A stretch of 63,338 nucleotides of DNA from Actinomycetota bacterium (GTDB lineage: Bacteria; Actinomycetota; Thermoleophilia; Solirubrobacterales; 70-9). The stretch's first letter is position 1, and each line of letters begins with the position of its first letter. Both the position numbers and the translations under genes were made by a program. Shown here one piece after another: positions 50,490 to 58,859 of this stretch. The notes under the pieces are model-generated. The model had not been told where the DNA came from. It did no database searches and saw only the letters and a program-made list of their open reading frames with translations. The stretch is taken from NCBI GenBank assembly GCA_018268415.1, contig JAFDWO010000111.1, positions 1-63,338 on the forward strand, in the 5' to 3' direction.

Positions 50490-51992
50490 ATGGGAACGAA
50501 CTTGGCCTCGATCGTCGGCGCGAGCGCCGCGCGGGACGCCGCCGCACCGGCGCTGCGGCTGGGCGGGCGGACGCTGACCTTCGGCGACCTGGACGACGGC
50601 AGCGCCCGGGTGGCGACGCTGCTGCGCGAGCACGGGCTGCGGCCCGGCGACCGGGTCGGCGTGATGCTGCCGAACGTGCTCGAGTTCCCGCTCGCCTACT
50701 ACGGGGTGCTGCGGGCGGGCGGCATCGTCGTGCCGATGAACGTGCTGCTGAAACGGCGCGAGATCGCCTTCTACCTGGAGGACTCGGGGGCGAAGCTGAT
50801 CCTCGCCTGGCACGGGTTCGCGGGCGAGGCGCGGGAGGGCGCCGCCGACGCGGGCGCCGAGCTGATCACGGTCGAGCCGGAGCAGTTCGCGGCGACGCTC
50901 GCGGCGCTGGAGCCGACCACCGAGACGGCCGCCGTCGACGACGAGGACACGGCGGTGATCCTCTACACCTCCGGCACCACCGGCAAACCGAAGGGCGCCG
51001 AGCTGAGCCACGTCAACCTGCTGCGCAACTGCGAGGTCAACGCGCGCACCAACACCACGGTCGGGCAGGGCGACGTCGTCCTCGGCGCGCTCCCGCTGTT
51101 CCATAGCTTCGGTCAGACGGTGAGCATGAACGCCTCGGTGCTGGTCGGCGCGACCCTCACCCTGGTGCCGAAATTCGATCCCGGCGAGGCCCTGGAGACG
51201 ATGGCGCGCGACCACGTGACCCATTTCTACGGCGTGCCGACGATGTACGGGGCGCTGCTCCACCACCCCGACGCGGGGAGCTATGACCTCTCCTCGCTGC
51301 GGGTCTGCATGACCGGCGGGTCATCGATGCCGGTCGAGGTCCTGCGCGGGTTCGAGGACGCTTTCGGGACGATCGTGCTCGAGGGCTACGGGCTCTCGGA
51401 GACCTCGCCGGTGGCCTGCTGCAACCACCCGGGCCGCGAGCGCAAGGCGGGCTCGATCGGGACGCCGATCGAGGGGGTCGAGATGCAGGTCCTCGACGAG
51501 GACGGCGCCGCCGTGCCACAGGGCGAGGTCGGCGAGATCGTGATCCGCGGCCACAACGTGATGAAGGGCTACTGGGAGCGCCCGGAGGCGACCGCGGAGG
51601 CGATGCGCGGCGACTGGTTCCACAGCGGCGACCTGGGCCGCGTCGACGAGGACGGTTATTTCTACGTCGTCGACCGCAAGAAGGACATGATCATTCGCGG
51701 CGGCTACAACGTCTACCCGCGCGAGGTCGAGGAGCTGCTCTACGAGCATCCGGCGATCCGCGAAGCCGCCGTCGTCGCGGTCCCCCACCCGGAGTGGGGC
51801 GAGGAGGTCGGCGCCGCCGTCGTCCTCGAACCGGGCGCGGAGGTTGCACCGGAGGAGATCAGCGCCTGGGTCCGCGAGCGCATCGCCGCCTACAAGTACC
51901 CCCGCCTGGTCTGGTTCATGGACGCGCTGCCGAAGGGCCCGACCGGCAAGATCCTCAAGCGCGAGATCGACCTACCGGCACAGGTCAGGTGA
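50490..51992 (+). CDS. Fatty acyl-CoA ligase (AMP-binding superfamily)
   Basis: The 500-residue ANL enzyme activates a carboxylic acid with ATP, then transfers it to CoA. AMP-binding motifs: ILYTSGTTGKPKGAELSH, GALPLFHSFGQT, LEGYGLSETSPV, the hinge YFYVVDRKKDMIIRGGYNVYPREVEE and the catalytic Lys in GPTGKILKREI. A medium/long-chain fatty acid is the likely substrate. GGGAGGG 5 nt before the ATG at 50490 sets the start, and TACACT (about 50452) is a plausible -10. It precedes a diiron/SCP2 protein, suggesting joint lipid metabolism. Confidence 0.9.
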   Translation: MGTNLASIVGASAARDAAAPALRLGGRTLTFGDLDDGSARVATLLREHGLRPGDRVGVMLPNVLEFPLAYYGVLRAGGIVVPMNVLLKRREIAFYLEDSGAKLILAWHGFAGEAREGAADAGAELITVEPEQFAATLAALEPTTETAAVDDEDTAVILYTSGTTGKPKGAELSHVNLLRNCEVNARTNTTVGQGDVVLGALPLFHSFGQTVSMNASVLVGATLTLVPKFDPGEALETMARDHVTHFYGVPTMYGALLHHPDAGSYDLSSLRVCMTGGSSMPVEVLRGFEDAFGTIVLEGYGLSETSPVACCNHPGRERKAGSIGTPIEGVEMQVLDEDGAAVPQGEVGEIVIRGHNVMKGYWERPEATAEAMRGDWFHSGDLGRVDEDGYFYVVDRKKDMIIRGGYNVYPREVEELLYEHPAIREAAVVAVPHPEWGEEVGAAVVLEPGAEVAPEEISAWVRERIAAYKYPRLVWFMDALPKGPTGKILKREIDLPAQVR

Positions 51993-52065
51993 CGAACTCA
52001 CCAGGTCGCTCGGCACTCCCGCTATGTATCCCTAAGCAACGCAGCCCGACGTAATCACTCTGGGC

Positions 52066-52103
52066 GGCGAAAACTGGCCGCCCGGCCAGTTTCGCGGTAC
52101 TCT
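52066..52103 (+). promoter_or_regulatory. Operator-like inverted repeat overlapping a promoter
   Basis: AAACTGGCC (52071-52079) and GGCCAGTTT (52084-52092) form 9-bp perfect arms with a 4-nt spacer. A TACTCT -10-like box follows at 52098-52103, about 39 nt before the ATG at 52142. The dyad would cover the -35 region, fitting control by a TetR-type repressor such as the one at 56.1 kb (inference). Confidence 0.6.
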
Positions 52104-52141
52104 CGGGTTCCGCCTGAATCACGACACGAAACGGGGTTGAG

Positions 52142-53431
52142 ATGAGCGTCGCCTCCCAGCGTTTGATGGACAACATCAGCTACGAAGACCTCTACAAGCG
52201 GTGGGAGCAAGGGAACTGGTCGGCGTACGACATCGACTTCTCCGCCGACGTCGCCGGCTGGGCCGGCCTCTCCGACATGCAGCGTGCCTCGGCGATGTGG
52301 ATCTACTCGATGTTCTTCTACGGCGAGGACCGGGTGGCCGACACGCTGGCGCCCTACGTCACCGCCGCGCCGACCGAGGAGCAGTCCTACTTCCTCGCCA
52401 CCCAGCAGGTCGACGAGGTCCGCCATTCGCTCTTCTTCCACCGCTTCTTCAAGGAGGTCATCGGGGTCGGCGGCGAGAGCATCGAAGAGACGCTGGCCGC
52501 CACCCTGCCGCAGCTCAACTGGGGTTATCGCGGCGTCTTCGACCGGCTCGACCGGATGGCGGAGGAACTGCGCAAGGACACCTCGCTGCCGAAGTACGCG
52601 CAGGCGATCACCCTCTACCACCTGATCGTCGAGGGCAGCCTCGCCCAGCCCGGCCAGCACTTCATCGAGGACTTCTTCGCCAAAGGAGGGGCGATGCCGG
52701 GCTTCAGCGCCGGGATGGCGAACGTCTCCCGCGACGAGCAGCGCCACATCGGCTTCGGCGTCAAAGTCCTCTCCGAACTGCTGGCGCCGGGCCATCCCGC
52801 CTCGGCGGAGTGCCGCGCCGCCGTGGTCGAGCTGCTGCGCGAGGTGCTCCCCTACTCCCCGGCCGTCTTCCGGCCGCCGAACCTCGACCGCGCCTACACC
52901 GAGTGCTACGGCTTCACGATGGAGGACATCTACGCCTTCGGCCTCAAGCTGGTGCGGCAGCGGTGGCGGACGATCGGCTTCCCGACCGAGGAGATGCCAC
53001 CCGGCGTCTTCCCCTTCGACCCCGACGCGTCGGAGGAGGAGATCGCCGCCAACCAGGTGAAGATGATGCTCGGCGGCATCCTTGGCCCCGCCGACGGCAG
53101 CGTCACCCCGAGCACCGATCCGGAGCTGATGCGCCTCTGGTTCGACGTCACCGCTCGCGTCGCCGACCCCGCCGCCGCCAACGGCTCGCCGCTCGTCTAC
53201 CAGTGGAAGTTCACCGACGCCGAGCCGTGGCACATCGTCGTCGACAACGGCTCGAGCCGCGCCGAGCCCGGCCTCGCCCCGAACCCGACGGTGACGATCG
53301 AGACGAGCTGGGCCGACTGGCTCGCCTCGACCAAACCCGACGCGAACCCCCTGAGGCTCCTGCTCGGCCGCCGCATCCGCCCCCACGGCACCCTGCGCGA
53401 GCTGGCCCGCATGCGCCGCGTGTTCAACTAG
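52142..53431 (+). CDS. Ferritin-like diiron protein (RNR R2-like) fused to SCP2 domain
   Basis: The 429-residue protein has an N-terminal ferritin-like four-helix bundle (about 1-300). The Glu of YGEDRVADTL, ExxH in QQVDEVRHSLFFH, the Glu of YHLIVEGSLAQPG and ExxH in SRDEQRHIGFG provide a complete diiron set, like R2 or R2-like ligand-binding oxidases. Residues about 325-420 (YQWKFTDAEPWHIVVDNG, then VTIETSWADWLAS) look like an SCP2 sterol/lipid-carrier domain. An oxidase acting on bound lipid is the best inference. GGGGTTGAG precedes the ATG. Confidence 0.82.
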   Translation: MSVASQRLMDNISYEDLYKRWEQGNWSAYDIDFSADVAGWAGLSDMQRASAMWIYSMFFYGEDRVADTLAPYVTAAPTEEQSYFLATQQVDEVRHSLFFHRFFKEVIGVGGESIEETLAATLPQLNWGYRGVFDRLDRMAEELRKDTSLPKYAQAITLYHLIVEGSLAQPGQHFIEDFFAKGGAMPGFSAGMANVSRDEQRHIGFGVKVLSELLAPGHPASAECRAAVVELLREVLPYSPAVFRPPNLDRAYTECYGFTMEDIYAFGLKLVRQRWRTIGFPTEEMPPGVFPFDPDASEEEIAANQVKMMLGGILGPADGSVTPSTDPELMRLWFDVTARVADPAAANGSPLVYQWKFTDAEPWHIVVDNGSSRAEPGLAPNPTVTIETSWADWLASTKPDANPLRLLLGRRIRPHGTLRELARMRRVFN

Positions 53432-53513
53432 ATGGTCCCCCGGGTTCCGGCGGTGGAGCCGGGCACCCGGGAAGGTGGGGCCCCTCAAGCTGTCACCCGG
53501 GGGCGAGCGACCC

Positions 53514-53563
53514 GGCCGTCTCGTCCACGGCCCTGGCTGGCTGTGGCCTTGGCCGAGACGGCC
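53514..53563 (-). repeat. Type-2 long hairpin with two stem mismatches
   Basis: Arms at 53514-53531 and 53546-53563 enclose CCTGGCTGGCTGTG, the shared loop in reverse orientation. Confidence 0.88.
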
Positions 53564-53698
53564 GGGTATGAAAGGCGTGGCGGAAGGCCCGCCGGAGCTT
53601 CGAAGGAGTGCCACGACTCCGTCACCGAGGTCCGACCTCGTGACGGAGACCGTGGGAACTCCACACCTCCTCCCGTGTTGTCCAACGGTCACGGACGC

Positions 53699-53742
53699 GC
53701 TGCATGAGTTGACCGTGCCAGGGCACGGTCAACTCATGCAGC
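53699..53742. repeat. Perfect 21-bp palindrome, TTGACCGTGCC stem
   Basis: Arms at 53699-53719 and 53722-53742 with a 2-nt centre. The inner TTGACC-x-TGCC matches the 45685 palindrome family. Confidence 0.88.
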
Positions 53743-53752
53743 GCTCACGGAG

Positions 53753-53798
53753 CCCCGCGTGGATCACCCGGCCCATGGCACGGGTGATCCACGCGGGG
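53753..53798. repeat. Perfect 18-bp palindrome, CCCCGCGTGGATCACCCG
   Basis: Arms at 53753-53770 and 53781-53798 with a 10-nt loop that itself contains CCCATGG. Confidence 0.88.
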
Positions 53799-53974
53799 CG
53801 TTCCCGGGCCCTCGTCCCCGGCCCGCCCCCGACCCTGCGGATCCCGGCCTCTCCCACGCAAGACCTTCACGGGAGTCCGACCTTCCTCACGTCCCTGTGC
53901 CGCCTTCCCCGCGTATCCCTCACGCCCGGGGCGCGGTCGGGGTCGCGCCGTCCCATCTCGACGGCCCGTCCCTT

Positions 53975-54017
53975 CCGCGGTTCCTTATGGTCGCCAGGCG
54001 ACCATAAGGAACCGCGG
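53975..54017. repeat. Near-perfect 43-bp palindrome, TTCCTTATGG family
   Basis: 21-bp arms at 53975-53995 and 53997-54017 around one base. The stem begins CCGCGGTTCCTTATGG. Confidence 0.88.
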
Positions 54018-54260
54018 AGCGATCCCGGGGAGGGTGGGGCGGCACCGCGCCGCACCTCGGAGGCGGCGACCGCCCAAACCACGTCCGTCTTCCGTCACAC
54101 CCATCGACATCTCGGACGGGTGGGGGCCCGACCGCTGCGCGCGTCAGTGGTGGATGGGCGGGCCGGCGGACGGACGGGGCGCGGGTGACGTCCCCAGGAA
54201 GCCTCGGCCCGTGGAGCAGGCGCCGGGCAAGGGCGCCGGGACCGGCGCGAGGTCAACCGT

Positions 54261-55676
54261 CTAGGAGATCGGCGGGCGCAGGGCGGCCCAGGGGCGCTCG
54301 GCCTCGATCTGGGCGGCGAGGGAGAGCAGGAGGGGCTCGCTCGCGGGGCGGCCGATGATCTGGATCGCCAGCGGCATGCCGTCGGCGCCGAGGCCGAAGG
54401 GGATCGACATCGCCGGGTTGCCGGTGTGGTTCCAGGGAACGCAGTAGGGGTAGAAGCGGCTCATGCCGAGCACCGTGTAGAGGGCGCCGCGGCCCTGCCA
54501 GCGGCGGACCGGCAGGGCGGTCCCGCCCATCACCGGCATCATCAGCACGTCGACGTCGGCGAAGATCGCGTTGATGCGGGCGATCTCGGCCGGGCGACCG
54601 GCCATCGCCTTCGCGTAGAGCGCGTCGGGGAGGAGGTTGCCGAGCCTGCCGAAACCGCGAGTGCGCCGTTCGAGGCGGTCAGGAAGGGGCACCTCCTCGA
54701 CCGTCTCCGCGACCCCCTTGAGGTAGCGCGCGGTGATCGTGTCTCCGACCCGGCCCCAGTCGGGATCGCGCGGCGCGACGTCATGCCCGAGCGTGGCGAG
54801 GAAGGCGGCCGCGTCGGCGACCGTCTGCTTGACCTCGTCGGAGACGTTGGGCGGGGCGATGGCACGCGGCGCCAGGGTCGACCAGCCGATCCGCAGCTTT
54901 CCCGGCGAGTCCTTGACCGACTCGACGAAGGGCTTGGCGGGCGGGGGCGGCGCTTCATCCTCGGTCGAGCCGCCGGAGACGACGTCGAGCCAGAGCGCCG
55001 TGTCGAGGACCGAGCGGCTGAGGCAACCTTCCGACACCATCCCGCCCCAACCTTCCTTGCGGGGCGCCAGCGAGACGCGGCCGCGACTCGGCTTCAGACC
55101 GAAGAGGCCGTTGCAGGCGGCGGGGATGCGGATCGACCCGGCGCCGTCCCCGGCCGAGGCGATCGGCACCATGCCCGCAGCGACGGCCGAGCCCGAGCCG
55201 CCGCTGGAGCCGCCCGGCGTGCGCTGCGGGTTCCACGGGTTGCGGGTGACACCGTAGGTGGCGGACTCGGTGAAGCCACAGATCGCCAGCTCCGGCAGCA
55301 GGGTGAGACCGACGATGATCGCGCCCGCCTCGCGCAGCCGGCGGACCACCTCGGAGTCGGCCTTGGCGGGCTCGACGAAAGCGTCGGTGCCGTGACTGTT
55401 GACCTCGCCGGCGACGTCGATTTCGTCCTTGATCGCGATCGGCACGCCGAGCAGTGGCCGGTCGTCCCCGGCACGCCGCCGCGCCTCGGCCTGCTCGGCC
55501 TCCAGCATCGCTTTCTCGGCGAAGACCTTGCGGAACGCGTTCAGCTCCGGATCCAGCCGATCGATCCGTTCCAGCGACTGCCCGACCAACTCCGTCGGGC
55601 TGACCTCCCCGGCGCGCACCATCTCCGCCTGCCGGGCAAGCCCCGCGAACGCAATGTCATCTCCCCCCTGCCCCAC
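54261..55676 (-). CDS. Amidase signature family protein
   Basis: The 471-residue hydrolase carries the Ser-cisSer-Lys triad: Lys in GVPIAIKDEIDV (about residue 83), cis-Ser in PGGSSGGSGSAVAAG and the nucleophile in SAGDGAGSIRIPAACNGLFGLKPSRGR. The usual DTGGS is DGAGS here. Substrates in the family include amides, fatty amides and Asp-/Glu-tRNA; GatA is less likely because no gatB/gatC lies nearby. The start is GTG at 55676, with TAGGAT 7 nt upstream (leaderless). Confidence 0.88.
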   Translation of the reverse strand: MGQGGDDIAFAGLARQAEMVRAGEVSPTELVGQSLERIDRLDPELNAFRKVFAEKAMLEAEQAEARRRAGDDRPLLGVPIAIKDEIDVAGEVNSHGTDAFVEPAKADSEVVRRLREAGAIIVGLTLLPELAICGFTESATYGVTRNPWNPQRTPGGSSGGSGSAVAAGMVPIASAGDGAGSIRIPAACNGLFGLKPSRGRVSLAPRKEGWGGMVSEGCLSRSVLDTALWLDVVSGGSTEDEAPPPPAKPFVESVKDSPGKLRIGWSTLAPRAIAPPNVSDEVKQTVADAAAFLATLGHDVAPRDPDWGRVGDTITARYLKGVAETVEEVPLPDRLERRTRGFGRLGNLLPDALYAKAMAGRPAEIARINAIFADVDVLMMPVMGGTALPVRRWQGRGALYTVLGMSRFYPYCVPWNHTGNPAMSIPFGLGADGMPLAIQIIGRPASEPLLLSLAAQIEAERPWAALRPPIS

Positions 55677-55683
55677 GGCCGCG

Positions 55684-55689
55684 ATCCTA
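55684..55689 (-). promoter_or_regulatory. -10-like TAGGAT before the amidase
   Basis: TAGGAT on the minus strand, 7 nt upstream of the GTG at 55676. Confidence 0.55.
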
Positions 55690-55764
55690 CCCGGCCATCA
55701 CTGCCGAAGTCAGATCAGGTGTGCCAATAGTGCAAATTTTCGGGATGGGGAGCCAAGTACCCGC

Positions 55765-55770
55765 TACCGT
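55765..55770 (+). promoter_or_regulatory. -10-like TACCGT before a small gene
   Basis: TACCGT lies 6 nt before the ATG at 55777, suggesting a leaderless transcript. Confidence 0.5.
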
Positions 55771-55776
55771 CGCGGC

Positions 55777-55992
55777 ATGGATGCGAACGAAGCAGCTCGG
55801 CAACTCCGAGAACTCGAGCCGGTGCCGGAGCCGCCGCCCGGGCCGACCTACGATCACATCGTCGGCAACCAGATTCGATGGACGATCCAGGTGCTCGGCT
55901 ACGAACGCCACCGCCGGCGCAGACGCAGGCTTGAAAAGGCGATCAGGAAACGGGAGGGATCCAATGCCCCGCATCGAACGAGCAAAGCCTGA
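55777..55992 (+). CDS. Small basic protein, unknown function
   Basis: The 71-residue product has a Pro/Glu-rich N terminus (RELEPVPEPPPGPTYDHIVGNQIRWTIQVLGYE) and an Arg-rich tail. It is supported by the leaderless-type promoter and by a following small gene with a ribosome site inside its 3' end. It overlaps that frameshifted gene by 29 bp. No family is recognised. Confidence 0.62.
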   Translation: MDANEAARQLRELEPVPEPPPGPTYDHIVGNQIRWTIQVLGYERHRRRRRRLEKAIRKREGSNAPHRTSKA

Positions 55993-56136
55993 GTTCTGGG
56001 CCCGGCCCGGCTATGCGTCTCGGGGATCTTCTCGACCGCGGGCTTCGTGATCGTCTTGTTCGGGGTCGGCGATCAGTCGAGCGCCAAAATGGCCGCCGGC
56101 CGGCTCGGCGCGGTGCTCGGCTTCTGGCTGCGCTGA
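55964..56136 (+). pseudogene. Frameshifted small membrane protein gene
   Basis: GGGAGGG lies 5 nt before the ATG at 55964. The first frame reads MPRIERAKPEFWARPGYASR and then becomes nonsense after a G-run. Adding one G there joins it to GIFSTAGFVIVLFGVGDQ and on to GAVLGFWLR, stop at 56134-56136: a 56-residue protein with one membrane span. The break lies in the CGGGG run near 56021. It is either a real mutation or a homopolymer sequencing error. Confidence 0.6.
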
Positions 56137-56143
56137 GCGGGGC

Positions 56144-56752
56144 TCAGTCGCTGACGAGCAGGTAACGGGCGCTGGCGGCGCCGGCGTTCAGGGCGGGGGT
56201 GATGTCGCGGCTCGGGTCGGAGAGGGACTGGAGGGCGAAGCCGTCGGCGACGGCGAGGAGGTAGGCGACGACGGCCTCGGCGTCGAAGCGGAGGGAGAGG
56301 ATGCCCTCGTCCTCCTTGGCGCGAAAGACCTTGGCGACGTGGGAGCGGGTCGCCTCGAAGAGCTGGCCGACCTCATGCTGGATGTCGGGGTTGCGGCGGC
56401 CGGCGGAGAAGAGCTCGTAGAGGAGGAGGAAGTACCCCGGATCGTTGTCGATCATGTCGGTGAGGCTGGAGACGAGGACGTCGAGGACGGCGTCCGCGGT
56501 CTTCGCCTCGGCCAGCGTCTCGTCGAGGCGGGCGATGCGCAGTTCGGTATCGCGGCGCACCACCTCGACGAGGAGGCGCTCCTTGGTGCCGAAGTAGTAA
56601 TGGAGGAGGCCGCGGCTGACCCCGGCCTCGCGGGCGACGTGCTCGAAGGTCGAGCCCGCCGCGCCGCGCCGGGCGACGCTGTCGCGCATCGCATCGACGA
56701 TGCGTTGCGCCTTCTCACCGCTGAGCTGACGCTCTTTGGTCGCCGCCTCCAC
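56144..56752 (-). CDS. TetR-family transcriptional regulator
   Basis: The 202-residue protein has an N-terminal TetR helix-turn-helix (STFEHVAREAGVSRGLLHYYFGTKERLL, about residues 33-60) and a C-terminal helical ligand domain with the family-typical long helices. GTG at 56752 is preferred because the longer frame overlaps the upstream gene's end. Ligand and targets unknown; it may act on the lipid genes at 50-53 kb or on its neighbours (inference). Confidence 0.85.
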   Translation of the reverse strand: MEAATKERQLSGEKAQRIVDAMRDSVARRGAAGSTFEHVAREAGVSRGLLHYYFGTKERLLVEVVRRDTELRIARLDETLAEAKTADAVLDVLVSSLTDMIDNDPGYFLLLYELFSAGRRNPDIQHEVGQLFEATRSHVAKVFRAKEDEGILSLRFDAEAVVAYLLAVADGFALQSLSDPSRDITPALNAGAASARYLLVSD

Positions 56753-56780
56753 CGAGATTCTCGCCGCCTCCGCCTCGAAC

Positions 56781-57218
56781 CTAGGAGCCGTTGATGCTGG
56801 TGGTGCTGGTGTACTCGAACTCCTCTTCGGCACCGAAGAGGGCATCGAGGACCGCCTTGCGGGCACCCTCGCTGACGATCAGGGCGACGACCCCGCCGAC
56901 GATCGCGAGCAGGATCATCTTGCGCAGCGGATGCCGCTTCTTCTTCGGCTTCTGCAGTCGCTCACGCGCTTCCTGCAGCGCTTCGGCGGCCTGACGCAGT
57001 TCCTTCTGGACCTTCTTGTCGGAGGTGACGGCCTTCACCGTCCCCTTCCCGTTCCCGGTCGCGCGGCCGTAGGCCTTTTTGGCGGAGTGGAACGCGTCCT
57101 TGAGGTTCTCGCGCAGATCTTCGTCCTCGATCAGGCGCTGCACGTACGGGTTTTCACGCGCCGCCCCGTACAGGTCCCCGGCGCGGTCCGCGGTGTGGCT
57201 CGTCTTGGTCTTGGACAT
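56781..57218 (-). CDS. Membrane protein with coiled-coil region, unknown function
   Basis: The 145-residue protein has a soluble N terminus with a helical Gln/Glu/Ala-rich stretch (KELRQAAEALQEARERLQKPKKKRH) and one C-terminal span (KMILLAIVGGVVALIVSEG) followed by an acidic tail. GGGAGAAGGG next to the ATG is a good ribosome site. It is 28 bp upstream of the TetR gene on the same strand. No family recognised. Confidence 0.76.
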   Translation of the reverse strand: MSKTKTSHTADRAGDLYGAARENPYVQRLIEDEDLRENLKDAFHSAKKAYGRATGNGKGTVKAVTSDKKVQKELRQAAEALQEARERLQKPKKKRHPLRKMILLAIVGGVVALIVSEGARKAVLDALFGAEEEFEYTSTTSINGS

Positions 57219-57308
57219 CCCTTCTCCCTCGCTGATCTGGGCAGTTTCGCCCAGGATATACCCGCGATTGGGGCGACGAGGGCACGGCGGACGATCGCAC
57301 GCCCGCGA

Positions 57309-58859
57309 TCACTCCGGCCCGACGCCGTCGAGGAGTACGCCGTTGGTGCGGAAATCGAGCTTTGCCCGGCGCAGCAGGCGCAGGCGCAGCGGCGCCAGCC
57401 CCGGCGGCCGGAAGCGATAGCGGCGGATGTAGAGCCGCCCGGTGTCTTCGCGCGCGACCTGCTGGAAGCCCGGCCCGAGCAGCCGTCGCGGCGGCGCCGG
57501 CGCCGCGCCGTCGGAGACGAAGTCGACTTCCTTGACCAGCCAGTCGTAGCCTTCCGTCGCCCGCACCTGGACCGCACCGGTCGAGAGGTAATAGCGGAGG
57601 GGCGCCTCGCCGAGCGTCCAGGTGACCGTCGCCCGCGGCCCGTGGGGATCGCCGATGCTGGCGGCGACGGCGCTCCAGTTCGGCCGCTGGAACTGTTCGT
57701 CGGCACTCGCCAGGATGCTGAAGCCGAGCGAGTAGGCGACCAGCAGCGCGCCGATCGCGGCACCGAGCCGACGCGAGACGGGCGAGCTGATGGCGATCCC
57801 GAGCACCGCCAGCAACGGCACCAGCGCCGGGATCAGGTTGCGGGCGAGGACGAAGTCCTTCGACGCCGCCACCAACGCCAGCGCCACCGGGATGCCGATC
57901 CCGGCGGCGACGAGGAGGAGTGGCCGACCGGCGGCCCGACGGTCCCGCCCCGCCCCGCGGCGCAGCAGCAACGCCAACGCCGCCAGGCTCAGCGCCAGCG
58001 GCACGAAGGCCAGCCAGGGGCGCTCGGGCCGGGCGATGATGTCGCCGGTCTCCCCGGTGACGAAGGTCGCCGCGGTTTCCGCCAGCCGATGGCCGAGGGA
58101 GAAGTTGCCGATCCAGTCGGCGTGGCCGAGCGACATCTGGTGGATCGCCACCGGCGCCACCGCGATCGCGAAGCCGCCGAGGACCGCCATCCCGACGAGG
58201 CTCGCCCGCAGCCCGCGCCGGCGCAGCAGCATCAGCGCCTCGGCGAGGATCGGGAAGGCGACGAAGTAGTGCGTGCAGATCGCGAGCCCCGACCAGACCC
58301 CCCACCAGACGAAGTCCCGCCGCTCCCCACGCCGTTCGGCCCGCAGCCAGTAGAGGGCCGAGAGCGCGCCGAAGAGCGTGACCAGCGCATAGGCACGCGC
58401 CTCCTGCGAGTACCAGAGCATCATCGGGTTGACCGCGACCAGCGCCGCCGCCCAGAGGCCGGCCCGCCGCCCGCGCAGCTCCACCCCGATCAGGTAGGCG
58501 ACCGGGACGGTGAGCACCCCGGCCACCGCCGAGACCGAGCGCAGTCCGAACTCCCCCGTCCCGACCAGCTGCGTCCAGACCCAGGCGAGCGCGTAGTAGA
58601 CCGGCGGCGTCGACTCGCTGAACCAGACCGCGTCCATCGCATGGCCGAAGCCGTCGCGCAGGACGCGGCTGGCGGTGACGATCTCGTCGTGGTGGTAGCT
58701 CTGCACGCCGAGCGTGGCGAAGCGGAGCACCGCCGCCAGCACGGTCAGCCCGGCGACGATCCAAAAGGCGCGGGAGCGCCCGCGTACCCACTCGACGGGA
58801 AAGCGACGACGGTCGGCCGAAGCCCTGCGCCCCGCCCGCGGGAGGCTCGCCGCCTCCAT
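57309..58859 (-). CDS. GT39/PMT-like membrane glycosyltransferase
   Basis: The 516-residue polytopic protein has about 10-12 spans. After the first span, LGVQSYHHDEIVTASRVLRDG supplies the acidic pair (DE) expected in the first extracytoplasmic loop of GT-C enzymes such as GT39 and ArnT, and STPPVYYALAWVWTQLVG and YSQEARAYALVTLFGALSALY follow. It probably transfers a sugar from a polyprenyl-phosphate donor on the outer side. The ATG overlaps the lon stop (TGATG), so it is the third gene of an hsp20-lon-transferase unit. Confidence 0.83.
   Translation of the reverse strand: MEAASLPRAGRRASADRRRFPVEWVRGRSRAFWIVAGLTVLAAVLRFATLGVQSYHHDEIVTASRVLRDGFGHAMDAVWFSESTPPVYYALAWVWTQLVGTGEFGLRSVSAVAGVLTVPVAYLIGVELRGRRAGLWAAALVAVNPMMLWYSQEARAYALVTLFGALSALYWLRAERRGERRDFVWWGVWSGLAICTHYFVAFPILAEALMLLRRRGLRASLVGMAVLGGFAIAVAPVAIHQMSLGHADWIGNFSLGHRLAETAATFVTGETGDIIARPERPWLAFVPLALSLAALALLLRRGAGRDRRAAGRPLLLVAAGIGIPVALALVAASKDFVLARNLIPALVPLLAVLGIAISSPVSRRLGAAIGALLVAYSLGFSILASADEQFQRPNWSAVAASIGDPHGPRATVTWTLGEAPLRYYLSTGAVQVRATEGYDWLVKEVDFVSDGAAPAPPRRLLGPGFQQVAREDTGRLYIRRYRFRPPGLAPLRLRLLRRAKLDFRTNGVLLDGVGPE

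Larger units (their letters stand above)
53435..54255. repeat. Intergenic mosaic element lacking the type-1 hairpin
   Basis: No gene is seen between the converging stops at 53431 and 54261. Order: two 36-bp-type units (GAGCCGG about 53456, CAAGCTG about 53486), type-2 hairpin (inverted), the GTGACGGAGACC-GTGGGAAC core, three strong palindromes, and a single CTCGGACGG unit at 54111-54119. This follows the order at 28.87-29.95 kb with the type-1 hairpin missing. Confidence 0.82.
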
